Assembly: GCF_902712875.1 (NCBI RefSeq)
Contig: NZ_LR743509.1
Location: 1,302,001 to 1,366,000 of the forward strand
Origin: Hyphomicrobium sp. ghe19
Lineage (GTDB): Bacteria; Pseudomonadota; Alphaproteobacteria; Rhizobiales; Hyphomicrobiaceae
Reading direction: 5' to 3'
Length of the DNA stretch: 64,000 nt
The position numbers were made by a program, and so were the translations under genes. Positions 52,380 through 61,325 of the stretch are shown here, piece by piece; the stretch's first letter is position 1, and the number at the start of each line of letters is the position of its first letter. Under the pieces are notes generated by a model. The model worked only from the letters and a program-made list of their open reading frames with translations, did no database searches and had not been told where the DNA came from.

Positions 52380-53680
52380 GAAGACTGCTCCGCTTCTGGA
52401 TGCCACGACTAAAAAGCGATCTGATCGTGAACCAGACACTCTTGACGAATGCCGGCTTTCTGACTGTTGCGGCTGCTGCGAGCGCCCTGATGGGCTTTGT
52501 GTTTTGGGTCTGGACGGCGCGCATCCTTTCTCCTGAACGACAGGGACTTGCTGCCGCGACGATTTCGGTGATGAACCTCATGGCTTTCTGCGGTGAATTT
52601 AGCCTTGGCACACTTTTGATGGGGCGCCCCGACTCCGGGCGTGGTGTGTACGGATTAATAACTGCAGCCATATTGTGCGGTGCTCTGACGAGCTTAGCGG
52701 TGGGTTGTATTTTTATCGGTTGCAGCGGTTGGCTGTCTCCGCAACTTCAATCGATGCTGAGCAGCCACAGCCTTGTGTTTCTTGCGGGAGTGGTCGCGAC
52801 AGCGATCGCAATTACAGCCGATGGAGCCGCCATCGGGTTGCTTGCGAGCTGGGCCCGTATGTTGCGTGAAATCGTCTTTTCGTTGCTGCGCTTGCTGCTG
52901 CTTTTTCTTGTGCTTTCATATTCCTTGGCACCTCAAGCATCAGCAATTGTAGCTGTTTGGATTGCGGCGCTTGCCGCCTCTCTCGGCTGTACTCTCGGTT
53001 ATGCCGTTTATCATCGCGAACTGCTCGCGTGGCCTGATTTTGCCGGGCTTAGAACCTATACCGCTGACATCCTCGGCCATCACATTCTCAATATTGGCGC
53101 ACTCGGCCCTTCGATCGCGTTGCCATTTCTTGTGACCGTGGTTTTGTCTCCGACCGTCAACGCGGTCTTTTATGCGGCATGGATGTTGCTGCAGGCGGCG
53201 ATGCTTGTGCCTGCAGCTGTTGGCACCGCGCTTTTCGCGACGTCGTCCTCCGATCCCGATACAGCAGCGCAGCGTTTGCGGTTTTCGTTGGGATTGTCGG
53301 CGATTTTTGGGTTTTTGGGCGGGGTTGCCTGTTATTTGTTCTTGAACCCGATTCTAGGCTTTTTCAATCCACGGTATCCTGCGATTGCCGGCGCAGGCTT
53401 GGATTGGCTGGGTTTCAGTTTGCTGCCGATCATGATCAAGTATCACTATATCGCCGTCATGCGATTGCAGCGTCGAATGACGACGGCTGCTCTCATGATG
53501 TTCGCTGGGGCGCTTATTGAAATCGTCGCCGTCGTTGTCGGCGGCTTGAGCGCCGGTCTGTTTGGCCTCACGGCCCTTTGGCTGGTGGCCGTTACGCTGC
53601 AATCGCTCGTGCAGCTTCCCGCGATCATCAACGCTGCAGGCTGGAACGCGCGGTTCGGCCCGCCAGTGGTGCAGAGTTGA
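52376..53680 (+). CDS. polysaccharide flippase (Wzx/MATE-like)
   Basis: The 434-residue protein has about 12 to 14 hydrophobic segments with the paired-helix spacing of oligosaccharide flippases (WTARILSPERQGLAAATISVMNLM near the start). It would turn lipid-linked repeat units across the inner membrane. Its position after the glycosyltransferases is normal for such loci. Confidence 0.85.
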   Translation: MRRLLRFWMPRLKSDLIVNQTLLTNAGFLTVAAAASALMGFVFWVWTARILSPERQGLAAATISVMNLMAFCGEFSLGTLLMGRPDSGRGVYGLITAAILCGALTSLAVGCIFIGCSGWLSPQLQSMLSSHSLVFLAGVVATAIAITADGAAIGLLASWARMLREIVFSLLRLLLLFLVLSYSLAPQASAIVAVWIAALAASLGCTLGYAVYHRELLAWPDFAGLRTYTADILGHHILNIGALGPSIALPFLVTVVLSPTVNAVFYAAWMLLQAAMLVPAAVGTALFATSSSDPDTAAQRLRFSLGLSAIFGFLGGVACYLFLNPILGFFNPRYPAIAGAGLDWLGFSLLPIMIKYHYIAVMRLQRRMTTAALMMFAGALIEIVAVVVGGLSAGLFGLTALWLVAVTLQSLVQLPAIINAAGWNARFGPPVVQS

Positions 53681-53690
53681 GGTGACGATC

Positions 53691-54905
53691 ATGCGATGGC
53701 GCGCAATTTTCGGTCTGGTGGCACTGGTTGTTTCAGCGCTTTTGCTGCTGCCGGCCCACCTTTCTTACGGCGTGGATCGGTCCCCATTCGTAACTAGTAG
53801 CGGAACTCATTTCGTTGCCGATGGGGTTCCTTTCTATGTCGCCGGCGTCAACAATCACTATCTTCCTTACGGATCGCGGCAGGAGGTGATCGACGTTCTT
53901 GATGACGCGGTCGCGATGCACGCCAATGTCATACGGACATTCATTCAGCCGGTCATAGGATCGCTCGACAACAAAGTGCCGGCCATTTGGGATTGGAAAA
54001 GCACGGCTGAGACGAGCAATCTCGGGGTGCACGGCGTCTACATGCTCTATTGGGATGCGACACAATCCCGGATGGCGATCAACGATGGCCCGAACGGGAT
54101 GCACCGCATCGACTTTCTTCTGGAGGAGGCTCGCAAGCGGGACCTCAAGGTTATCTTGGCGTTTCTTGATTTCTGGTCATACACGGGCGGCGCCCAACAG
54201 ATGCGTGCTTGGTACGGCAGCGACGACACTTACACATTCTTTGCGAAGGACCAGCGGACAACCGCCGACTACAAGAACTGGGTGCGGGCAGTCATCACGC
54301 GGGTGAATAGTATCAACGGCAAACGTTATGCGGACGATCCGACCATCTTTGCGTGGGAGCTGATGAACGAACCGGACATTCATCCGATTCCACTTCTCCG
54401 ATTGTGGTTGGCCGATATGGCTCTGTTCGTGAAATCGCAAGATCGCAATCACTTGCTCGCGAGTGGTCACGGCAATTCAAACGGTGATTTCTTTGATCTC
54501 CAAACCGATGGCATTGATTTCGGTACTTGGCACGGTTATCCGCGTTTCAACGACATAACTCCCGCCGAGATGAACGAACGCATCAACGCCTTCTGCGCGA
54601 TCGGCGCGAGATACAACAAGCCTGTGCTGCTCGAGGAGTTTGGTTGGTCCAGGGTTCACGAGAACCAGATCGGCGTCTACCAAAACTGGCTGAATACGAT
54701 CTATCAGAACCAAGACTGCTCCGGCTGGATGGTCTGGCGTCTTGTTTCGCGGCAGGACAGCGGGAAGTATCCGGACGACTCGGTCGACGGGTTCGATATT
54801 CACAATGATGATAGTCCGCTGTGGCGCCTTATGCAGGCGGCAGCCGTACGGCAAATTTCGAAGCCCACTCTTTCTTTTTCAATTCAAGATCCATCAACCA
54901 AATAA
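53691..54905 (+). CDS. secreted GH5-type glycoside hydrolase (mannanase-like)
   Basis: From ATG 53691 (after GAGGTGA) the 404-residue product has a signal peptide of about 27 residues (LLPAHLSYGVDR) and a TIM barrel. Acid/base Glu227 lies in MNEPD and nucleophile Glu316 in LLEEFGW, the two signature sites of GH5-type enzymes. Its likely role is trimming or releasing the polymer made by this operon, as polysaccharide loci often encode such hydrolases; substrate unknown. A long extension upstream, overlapping the flippase gene, is a wrong frame and is rejected. Confidence 0.86.
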   Translation: MRWRAIFGLVALVVSALLLLPAHLSYGVDRSPFVTSSGTHFVADGVPFYVAGVNNHYLPYGSRQEVIDVLDDAVAMHANVIRTFIQPVIGSLDNKVPAIWDWKSTAETSNLGVHGVYMLYWDATQSRMAINDGPNGMHRIDFLLEEARKRDLKVILAFLDFWSYTGGAQQMRAWYGSDDTYTFFAKDQRTTADYKNWVRAVITRVNSINGKRYADDPTIFAWELMNEPDIHPIPLLRLWLADMALFVKSQDRNHLLASGHGNSNGDFFDLQTDGIDFGTWHGYPRFNDITPAEMNERINAFCAIGARYNKPVLLEEFGWSRVHENQIGVYQNWLNTIYQNQDCSGWMVWRLVSRQDSGKYPDDSVDGFDIHNDDSPLWRLMQAAAVRQISKPTLSFSIQDPSTK

Positions 54906-54969
54906 GCTCATGACGTTTGTCGCGGCGAATTTTTTGAATCATTCTGATCAGTAATACTGCGAGTATCTT

Positions 54970-55740
54970 ATGACGATAGAACATACTGTAAACGGTAATC
55001 CACGCGGCACGCGCCAAGAGATCGACGCCTTAAGAGGCACAGGTCTTCTTCAGTCCAGGGATGAGTGGGCGGCGCGCAACGACGAGTTGTCGGCTTCGTT
55101 GAACCAGCTCATTCGGCGGTATCGCCTTGCCAGGACCGACAATGCCCTGGACGTCGGCTGTATGTCGGGCGAGCTGACAGATCGTTATGGCGAAGGGTTG
55201 AATCTCCGCTGGTCGGGCATCGATCCGGATATTCCCGAAAGCAAAATTTCCCGCAACGGCGCGCGTCTCTATCCAGGGTTCGGCCACCAGCTGGCTTTTC
55301 CAGATGATCACTTCGACTGCGTTACCTTTGCGAATGTCTACGAGCATGTGCCGCCTACACTGCGCGCGGCGACACTAGCGGAGATCTACCGCTGTTTGAC
55401 GCCAGGGGGAATTCTTGTCGGACAATTGCCTAATCCGTACTTTCCCATCGAGTCGCACAGTCGCCTGCCGTTCCTTGGTGTATTGCCGCGATCGCTTCAG
55501 CGCGTGTATTGGCGGTTGACGCCCACGGGTTGGGATTTCGAGAAGGCGCATTTTTTCAGCGTCTCGATGAACGATCTTAAACGAAGAGCGCAGGCGTGCG
55601 GCTTTGAGGTCATTGCTGTCCGGAATTTCAACTACTCGGTGCGCGCGATACCAAAATCGGTGCATTGGCTCGCGGCCATTCATTCGCGACTTGGGATACT
55701 TCCATGGGCTTGGCAGTTCGCATTCCGCAAGCCGTTGTAA
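54970..55740 (+). CDS. class I SAM-dependent methyltransferase
   Basis: The 256-residue protein has the SAM-binding motif ALDVGCMSGELTDRYG near residues 58-73, the acidic position IDPDIPE, and FDCVTFANVYEHVPP as motif II. It lies downstream of a GH5 gene with a 64-base gap. It could methylate a sugar or a lipid; the acceptor is not evident. Confidence 0.88.
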   Translation: MTIEHTVNGNPRGTRQEIDALRGTGLLQSRDEWAARNDELSASLNQLIRRYRLARTDNALDVGCMSGELTDRYGEGLNLRWSGIDPDIPESKISRNGARLYPGFGHQLAFPDDHFDCVTFANVYEHVPPTLRAATLAEIYRCLTPGGILVGQLPNPYFPIESHSRLPFLGVLPRSLQRVYWRLTPTGWDFEKAHFFSVSMNDLKRRAQACGFEVIAVRNFNYSVRAIPKSVHWLAAIHSRLGILPWAWQFAFRKPL

Positions 55741-55788
55741 ATTATAATTTCGTTTTTAAATTTTATACCGGGGATCTTCATTACGATC

Positions 55789-56682
55789 ATGAACGATAAC
55801 GCGCCATTCACCAGAGCCATTTGCCGGGAAATCGACGAAGCAGATCTCGAGGGGGTTGCGGACCTTCTTGCGAAAGGTTTCCCAACTTACGATCGCGCAG
55901 TTTGGAAAGGAGTCTGTCAACGTCTAGCCGATCGACCCTGGCCCGGAGGCTTTCCAAGATTTGGATGGATGTTGGAAAGCAAAGGCCGTGTCGTCGGCTG
56001 CATTTTCACAATTTTCACCGCTGTCCCCGTCGATCCGCAAGTCGAGATTCGTTGCAGCACGTCAAGTTGGTATGTGGAGCCGGAATTTCGTGGCCAAGGC
56101 TTCCGGTTGGCGCGCCAAGCAGCCAAATTCAACGACGTCATTTATTTTAATCCAACACCCGGCGCCGGCACGCGTCCTGTTCTCGATCATCTGGGGTTCG
56201 CGCCTTACTGCAGAGGACATTTCTTGGCCGTTGCGGCGGCGAGCCCTACTCGCGCACATGCACGCATCTGGGATTATGCCGATTACAATTCAGGGGGCTC
56301 AAAGCTTTCGGCCGCGGATGCTGCGTTGCTGGCCGATCACAGCAATTACGGGTGTATCAGTCTCGTGTGCGAAACGGGTGATATAGCACTTCCGTTCGTG
56401 TTCTTGAGGCGCAGGCAATATGTGTCCTATGCGCAGTTGATTTACTGCCGACAGCCTTCTGACATCATCAAATACGCAGGGTCGATCGGTCGGCATCTTC
56501 TCAAGCGCGGCATCCCGCTTCTGGCGATCGATTGCAATGGCCCCATCAAGGGATTGATCGGGCATTTTATGGATAACAAGCCGAAGTTTTTTAAAGGGCA
56601 GAGGGCCCCGCGACTTGGCGACTTGGCCTATAGTGAGCTGGCCTTCTTCGGCGATTATGTCAGCGGATCCCGCGCGGAATAA
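55789..56682 (+). CDS. GNAT-family N-acetyltransferase-like protein
   Basis: The 297-residue protein has the N-terminal RAICREIDEADLEGVADLLAKGF and a shortened acetyl-CoA loop, YVEPEFRGQGF, of the GNAT fold (V-x-P-x-x-R-G-x-G). The C-terminal half (about 140-297) is a second, less clear domain. Acetyl or amino-acyl transfer to a polysaccharide component is possible. It is the last gene of the cluster before a 446-base gap. Confidence 0.8.
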   Translation: MNDNAPFTRAICREIDEADLEGVADLLAKGFPTYDRAVWKGVCQRLADRPWPGGFPRFGWMLESKGRVVGCIFTIFTAVPVDPQVEIRCSTSSWYVEPEFRGQGFRLARQAAKFNDVIYFNPTPGAGTRPVLDHLGFAPYCRGHFLAVAAASPTRAHARIWDYADYNSGGSKLSAADAALLADHSNYGCISLVCETGDIALPFVFLRRRQYVSYAQLIYCRQPSDIIKYAGSIGRHLLKRGIPLLAIDCNGPIKGLIGHFMDNKPKFFKGQRAPRLGDLAYSELAFFGDYVSGSRAE

Positions 56683-57128
56683 AAAGGTGTTGGATCGGTG
56701 GTCGGGGCGTGCGCCGAATTCTGGAAAAATAAATGCGCAAATGGAATTGATTCTTCTTTGGGCCGAAATGCGGCCTGTTAGAGAATGTTGGTATATTGAA
56801 TCAACATTAATGCTTCTTTCACGCTTGGTGGATAAAACAATCATCGCAATTTCATGTGTCAAAAAATATTTATGAGTGTAAGCCGCCTTTTGCGGTTGAT
56901 TGAAATTCACAGCACGCCCGGATTTTGGTTCGCATATTTCGCAGCCGCTCAGGTTGCTGTTCTCGAATAAGTAGATCTGCTCATCGGTACTTCAGCGCGG
57001 CGGTAATGGCCGACGCGAAGTCGCGAGTTTTGTTGCATTCATTGGAAAATTGCACTGCGCGAGGGCGTTTGTTTTTAGACCTAAGCTAGAAGAGGCCGAT
57101 TTTTTTTCTCAATTTAAGGGGGCATTCC
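56683..57128. other. AT-rich intergenic region before the type I secretion operon
   Basis: No coding frame is convincing. It contains AATGTTG and CAACATT as an inverted repeat separated by 11 bases (56784-56808), an AT-rich stretch at about 56740-56870, and a T-run just before the ABC gene. The promoter of the secretion operon should be here; I cannot place it. Confidence 0.6.
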
Positions 57129-59420
57129 ATGTTGAGTGCATCAGCGGAGGCCAGTGGCCTCCCAGGGGAACGCGATCTGGGGCGGGATGGGGCGGCCGCG
57201 CAGAATTCTAACGTCCCGAAGACTTCAGCCAATGTTGCCTACCTCAACCGCGATGAAGCGGGAGCCAATGCTGCAAATTCAATTGTACCGTCCTCGTCGG
57301 CGAGCGGCCTTTGGGCGTTGGCTGCGATAGCCGCGCATTACAGGATAGCGGCTCAGCCCGAGCAAATAGCTCATTTGCTCGGCATTTACGGGAAGCATTG
57401 CGGTAGCGAGGACATCGTCCGGGGCGCTCAAAAAATCGGACTGAAGTCGAAAATTCTGAAGCATCAGAATATCGATCGCCTGAATGCCGTGCCACTGCCG
57501 GCAGTTTTGCGGTTGAACGACGGCCAGTATATCGTTCTTTCCAATCGGCTTCCCGACGGGCGGTACCGGCTCGTATCCCCAATCACGCGCGCAGCGAAGG
57601 TAGCAGACGCGGCCGCTCTGGCCGAATGCTGGGTGGGAGAGATCATCCTTCTGCGGCGTCGCTTGGCCGGCGCGGGCATAAGTCCGGCGGCGTTCAATTA
57701 TCGCTGGTTTCTCGCCTCGATCTGGCGGTATCGCCGTCCGCTCTCTCATGTGCTGGCAGCTTCCTTATTCATCCAGCTCTTCGCATTGATCACGCCCCTG
57801 TTCTTTCAGGTGATCATCGACAAGGTTCTCCCTTACAAAGGCGAGTCGACGCTGTTGGTCATTGTTGGAGGCCTAGTTTTGCTGGGTGCGTTCGACGTGA
57901 CGCTGCAATATTTGCGTTCCTACGCTCTCAACCACACGACAAGCCGGATTGATGTCGAGCTCGGAGCGCGGTTGTTCGATCATCTTCTACGCCTGCCGCT
58001 CTCATATTTTGAAACGCGCCCGACGGGCCAGACTGTTGCTCGCATCCGTGAACTCGAGACGATACGGTCGTTCCTTACCGGCCAAGGGCTGTCGTCGATC
58101 ATCGACTCGCTGTTTGCCGTCATTTTTATTTCGGTCCTGTTCTGCTACTCGCCGCTGCTTGCAGCAATCGTATTGGCGTCGATCCCTTTCTATGTGGTGA
58201 TTGCCGTTGTGGTGAGGCCTATACTGCGCCAGCGGATCGACGAGCGTTTCAACTGCGGCGCGGCCAGTCAGCAGTTTCTGGTTGAATCCATCGTCGGGAT
58301 GCAGACGCTCAAGGCGGCTTCAATCGAGCCTACCTTGGGCAATGAGTGGGAAGAGAAACTTGCTTCCTACGTTCGCACTTCATTCAAGGCAGTGACTTTA
58401 AGCAACCTTGGGCAGAACGCGATCCAGTATGTGGGCAAGGCTACAACCGCCTTTGTCATCCTATTTGGCGCGCGTGCAGTGATGAACGGGGATATGAGCA
58501 TCGGTGCGTTGGTTGCCTTCACGATGATCATGAATCAGGCTATCGCGCCGATACTTCGGCTGTCGCAACTTTGGCAAGACTTCCAGCAGGTTCATATTTC
58601 GGTCGACCGGCTCGGCGATATTCTGAGAAGTCCGGTGGAGAATAAACCTCAGGCGTGCGCGAGTCTCGCGCCTTTGCGGGGCGCCATCAAGTTCAGCGAC
58701 GTCAGTTTCCGCTATTCGCCAGACGGCAGTGATGTGCTGCGGGATATCAATATCGAAATTCCGGAGGGCCAGGTCATCGGGATCGTAGGTCCTTCGGGGT
58801 CCGGAAAATCGACACTGACGAAATTGGTTCAAAGGCTATACCGTCCTGAGCGCGGGCAGATTTTCTTAGACGGCATCGATATCGGGCACGTCGACACTAG
58901 CTGGTTACGGCGTCAGATCGGGGTCGTCCTGCAAGAAAATCTTTTGTTCAACCGTTCGATCCACGACAACATCGCGCTTGCCAATCCGGCGTTGCCGCGC
59001 AGTGCGATCATATCTGCGGCGAAGCTCGCGGGCGCTGACGAGTTCATTTCGAAGCTGCCTCTCGGCTACGACACATTGATCGAGGAACGCGGTGCCAACC
59101 TGTCCGGAGGGCAGCGGCAGCGCATCGCGATTGCGCGAGCCTTGGTCACTCAGCCACGCATCCTGATACTCGATGAAGCGACGAGCGCGCTCGACTACGA
59201 GAGCGAGCAGATCATTCGGGCGAATATGCGCGAAATGACGAAGGGGCGCACCGTCATCGTCATCGCACATCGACTGGCGGCGGTGCAGTGCTGCGAAAGA
59301 ATTATCGTTGTCAAAGATGGCTGCATTGTCGAGGACGGCTCGCCCGTTGAACTTCGCAAGCGCGTCGGCGGCGCTTACGCGACCCTTCATAAACTTCAGT
59401 TTTCGACGATGGAGGCTTAA
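57129..59420 (+). CDS. type I secretion ABC transporter with inactive C39-like domain
   Basis: The 763-residue protein combines an N-terminal C39-like domain (about 50-175), six membrane helices (about 195-480), and an ATPase with Walker A GPSGSGKST near 554-562, signature LSGGQRQR and Walker B ILILDEATSALD. The C39 active-site cysteine is replaced: the start of that fold reads SGLWALAAIA with no Cys. It therefore should bind but not cut its substrate, as in RTX exporters of the HlyB type. A HlyD-like gene follows directly, and a huge putative substrate comes next. Confidence 0.92.
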   Translation: MLSASAEASGLPGERDLGRDGAAAQNSNVPKTSANVAYLNRDEAGANAANSIVPSSSASGLWALAAIAAHYRIAAQPEQIAHLLGIYGKHCGSEDIVRGAQKIGLKSKILKHQNIDRLNAVPLPAVLRLNDGQYIVLSNRLPDGRYRLVSPITRAAKVADAAALAECWVGEIILLRRRLAGAGISPAAFNYRWFLASIWRYRRPLSHVLAASLFIQLFALITPLFFQVIIDKVLPYKGESTLLVIVGGLVLLGAFDVTLQYLRSYALNHTTSRIDVELGARLFDHLLRLPLSYFETRPTGQTVARIRELETIRSFLTGQGLSSIIDSLFAVIFISVLFCYSPLLAAIVLASIPFYVVIAVVVRPILRQRIDERFNCGAASQQFLVESIVGMQTLKAASIEPTLGNEWEEKLASYVRTSFKAVTLSNLGQNAIQYVGKATTAFVILFGARAVMNGDMSIGALVAFTMIMNQAIAPILRLSQLWQDFQQVHISVDRLGDILRSPVENKPQACASLAPLRGAIKFSDVSFRYSPDGSDVLRDINIEIPEGQVIGIVGPSGSGKSTLTKLVQRLYRPERGQIFLDGIDIGHVDTSWLRRQIGVVLQENLLFNRSIHDNIALANPALPRSAIISAAKLAGADEFISKLPLGYDTLIEERGANLSGGQRQRIAIARALVTQPRILILDEATSALDYESEQIIRANMREMTKGRTVIVIAHRLAAVQCCERIIVVKDGCIVEDGSPVELRKRVGGAYATLHKLQFSTMEA

Positions 59421-61226
59421 GTGAAAGCACGCGCTGTCCGATGGATCGGGTGCTTGTCGTTGTTCGCCGGCACCCTCGGCATTACTCATCAACTCTTCTT
59501 ATATTTTGCAGGTGGCGCTTGGGGCGGACGCCCTGCAGATCCATCCGTTATGGGCTGGTGGATGGACGTTCCGTCCACCGTCGTGGCATCGGCTCGCAAC
59601 ACGGGCGACGTGCTCAATGGGGAGCCATTGGTGTTGGCGTTCGTCGAGCTGCTCGTTTCGGTTCCGGTGGCGCTCGCTCTTTTCTCTGGAATACTTTTCT
59701 TGGCGTCGCGCAATCCGTTCAGTGGCGCAGGCGGGGCGATTGCGGGGTTCCTCTCTAAAGTCGGTTTCCGGCCCGCTGTCAAAGACCGCGCCATTGTCGC
59801 CCCTGCGGCCGCGCGCCAGCGAATGGAGGCGGCACATCGAGAGTTTCTGCCGGCGGCGCTCGAGCTTGTTGAAACTCCGCCGTCGCCGATCGTCGTCGCC
59901 TTGCTGTGGTTCATTTGTCTCGGCTTTTCATCCGTGCTGGCTTGGTCGTATTTCGGCCATCTCGATATTTATGCGACGGCGAGTGGAAAGATTCAGCCCC
60001 GAGGCGGCTCAAAAATCGTTCAGCCGTTGCTGCCGGGTAAAGTCATCGCGATGCACGTTGAAAACGGCAGTCACGTCAAGGCAGGTGATCTTCTCATCGA
60101 GCTCGATCCCACCGAGACGACAGCGGATAGAACAGCGCAAGCATTGGAGCTTCAGGCCACGCGAGCAGAAATCGCGCGGCGCGAGGTCGCCGTCGCAATC
60201 GCACGCAGCGACTCTCTCTTGTTGCGACCTATTCCTTTCGACGAGGGCGTCGGCGACGTTCTGCGCAAGCGGGAAGAGCACGTCCTCGCGGCCGAAGTCG
60301 CTCACTTGGTTTCGACGCGCGACAGCCTTGAAGCACAGTTGAGAGAGGCGGTTGCGCGTTACGATCACACGACGATGACGGTCGCTGCCCGGAACAGTTT
60401 GCTCGCCGTATTGAAGGAGCGCGTGGACGTGCGAAATGAGATCGACTCTCAGAGCGGAGGATACCGCGCAAGGGTCCTCGACGCGTTGCAGGAATATGAG
60501 CGGGAAAAGACAAATCTCGCGAGCGATCAGGGTGAGCTCATCGAAGTCGAGGCGGCCAAGAATTCTGCCAAGGCCAAAATTGGCGAAACCATTGCGCAAT
60601 TCGTTGCAGAGCAAACTGCCAAGCTCGCTGACGCTCAGCGCAAGCGTGACGGGCTAGTGCAGGATCTCATCAAAGCGACCGTGAAAGAGACGCAGACGAG
60701 GCTAACGGCACCCATCGACGGAATGGTTCAGCAACTTTCCGTTACGACGGTTGGACAGGTCGTGTCGAGCGGGCAATCGCTCATGACGATTGTGCCGGAT
60801 GATGCTCCAATCGAAATCGAAGCCATGATCCTTAATCGCGACATCGGCTTCGTGAAGGTGGGACAACCCGTGACTATCAAGATCGATGCGTTCCCATTCA
60901 CGCGATATGGGACGCTCGACGGCACCGTCACCACCATCTCGCATGACGGCGTTGATCAAAAAACGGCTGCGAATCTAAGCGACGCCGCGAGCCTGACGCG
61001 GCCGCAAGGGGCTCCCACTTCAGCCAATGCCGCGACAGCAGAAACGCTCGCGTTTCCAGCTAGAATAACGATCTCGCAGGAAACAATCGATGTCGACGGA
61101 GAGAAAGTTCGGCTGCGACCCGGGATGTCGGTGAGTGCCGAGGTCAAGACGGGGCAGCGCCGGGCCATCGACTACGTGTTGTCTCCGCTTCGCGAAATTC
61201 AATCGGCTTCGCTGCAGGAACGCTAA
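59421..61226 (+). CDS. HlyD-family type I secretion adaptor with extra N-terminal membrane domain
   Basis: From GTG 59421, one base after the ABC stop, the product is 601 residues. The HlyD-type core begins about residue 150 with VALLWFICLGFSSVLAWSYFG (a membrane helix), then IVQPLLPGKVIAMHVENGSHVKAGDLL (lipoyl-like), a long coiled coil and a beta-barrel tail. Residues 1-130 add two or three further hydrophobic segments not usual in HlyD. A shorter start is possible, but the tight spacing to the ABC gene favours this one. Confidence 0.88.
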   Translation: MKARAVRWIGCLSLFAGTLGITHQLFLYFAGGAWGGRPADPSVMGWWMDVPSTVVASARNTGDVLNGEPLVLAFVELLVSVPVALALFSGILFLASRNPFSGAGGAIAGFLSKVGFRPAVKDRAIVAPAAARQRMEAAHREFLPAALELVETPPSPIVVALLWFICLGFSSVLAWSYFGHLDIYATASGKIQPRGGSKIVQPLLPGKVIAMHVENGSHVKAGDLLIELDPTETTADRTAQALELQATRAEIARREVAVAIARSDSLLLRPIPFDEGVGDVLRKREEHVLAAEVAHLVSTRDSLEAQLREAVARYDHTTMTVAARNSLLAVLKERVDVRNEIDSQSGGYRARVLDALQEYEREKTNLASDQGELIEVEAAKNSAKAKIGETIAQFVAEQTAKLADAQRKRDGLVQDLIKATVKETQTRLTAPIDGMVQQLSVTTVGQVVSSGQSLMTIVPDDAPIEIEAMILNRDIGFVKVGQPVTIKIDAFPFTRYGTLDGTVTTISHDGVDQKTAANLSDAASLTRPQGAPTSANAATAETLAFPARITISQETIDVDGEKVRLRPGMSVSAEVKTGQRRAIDYVLSPLREIQSASLQER

Positions 61227-61325
61227 TCGAATTGGGTTCTCAATAAACGTGAATAAGAAAGTTCGGAATAAAATATCATAGCTCAGTAATCAGAATGATT
61301 TTTTCAAAAATTTTGAAGGTGTCCT

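Noticed and set aside
53562..53690. Longer start of the GH5 gene
   Set aside because: It would overlap the flippase gene and place a non-secretory stretch before the clear signal peptide at ATG 53691.
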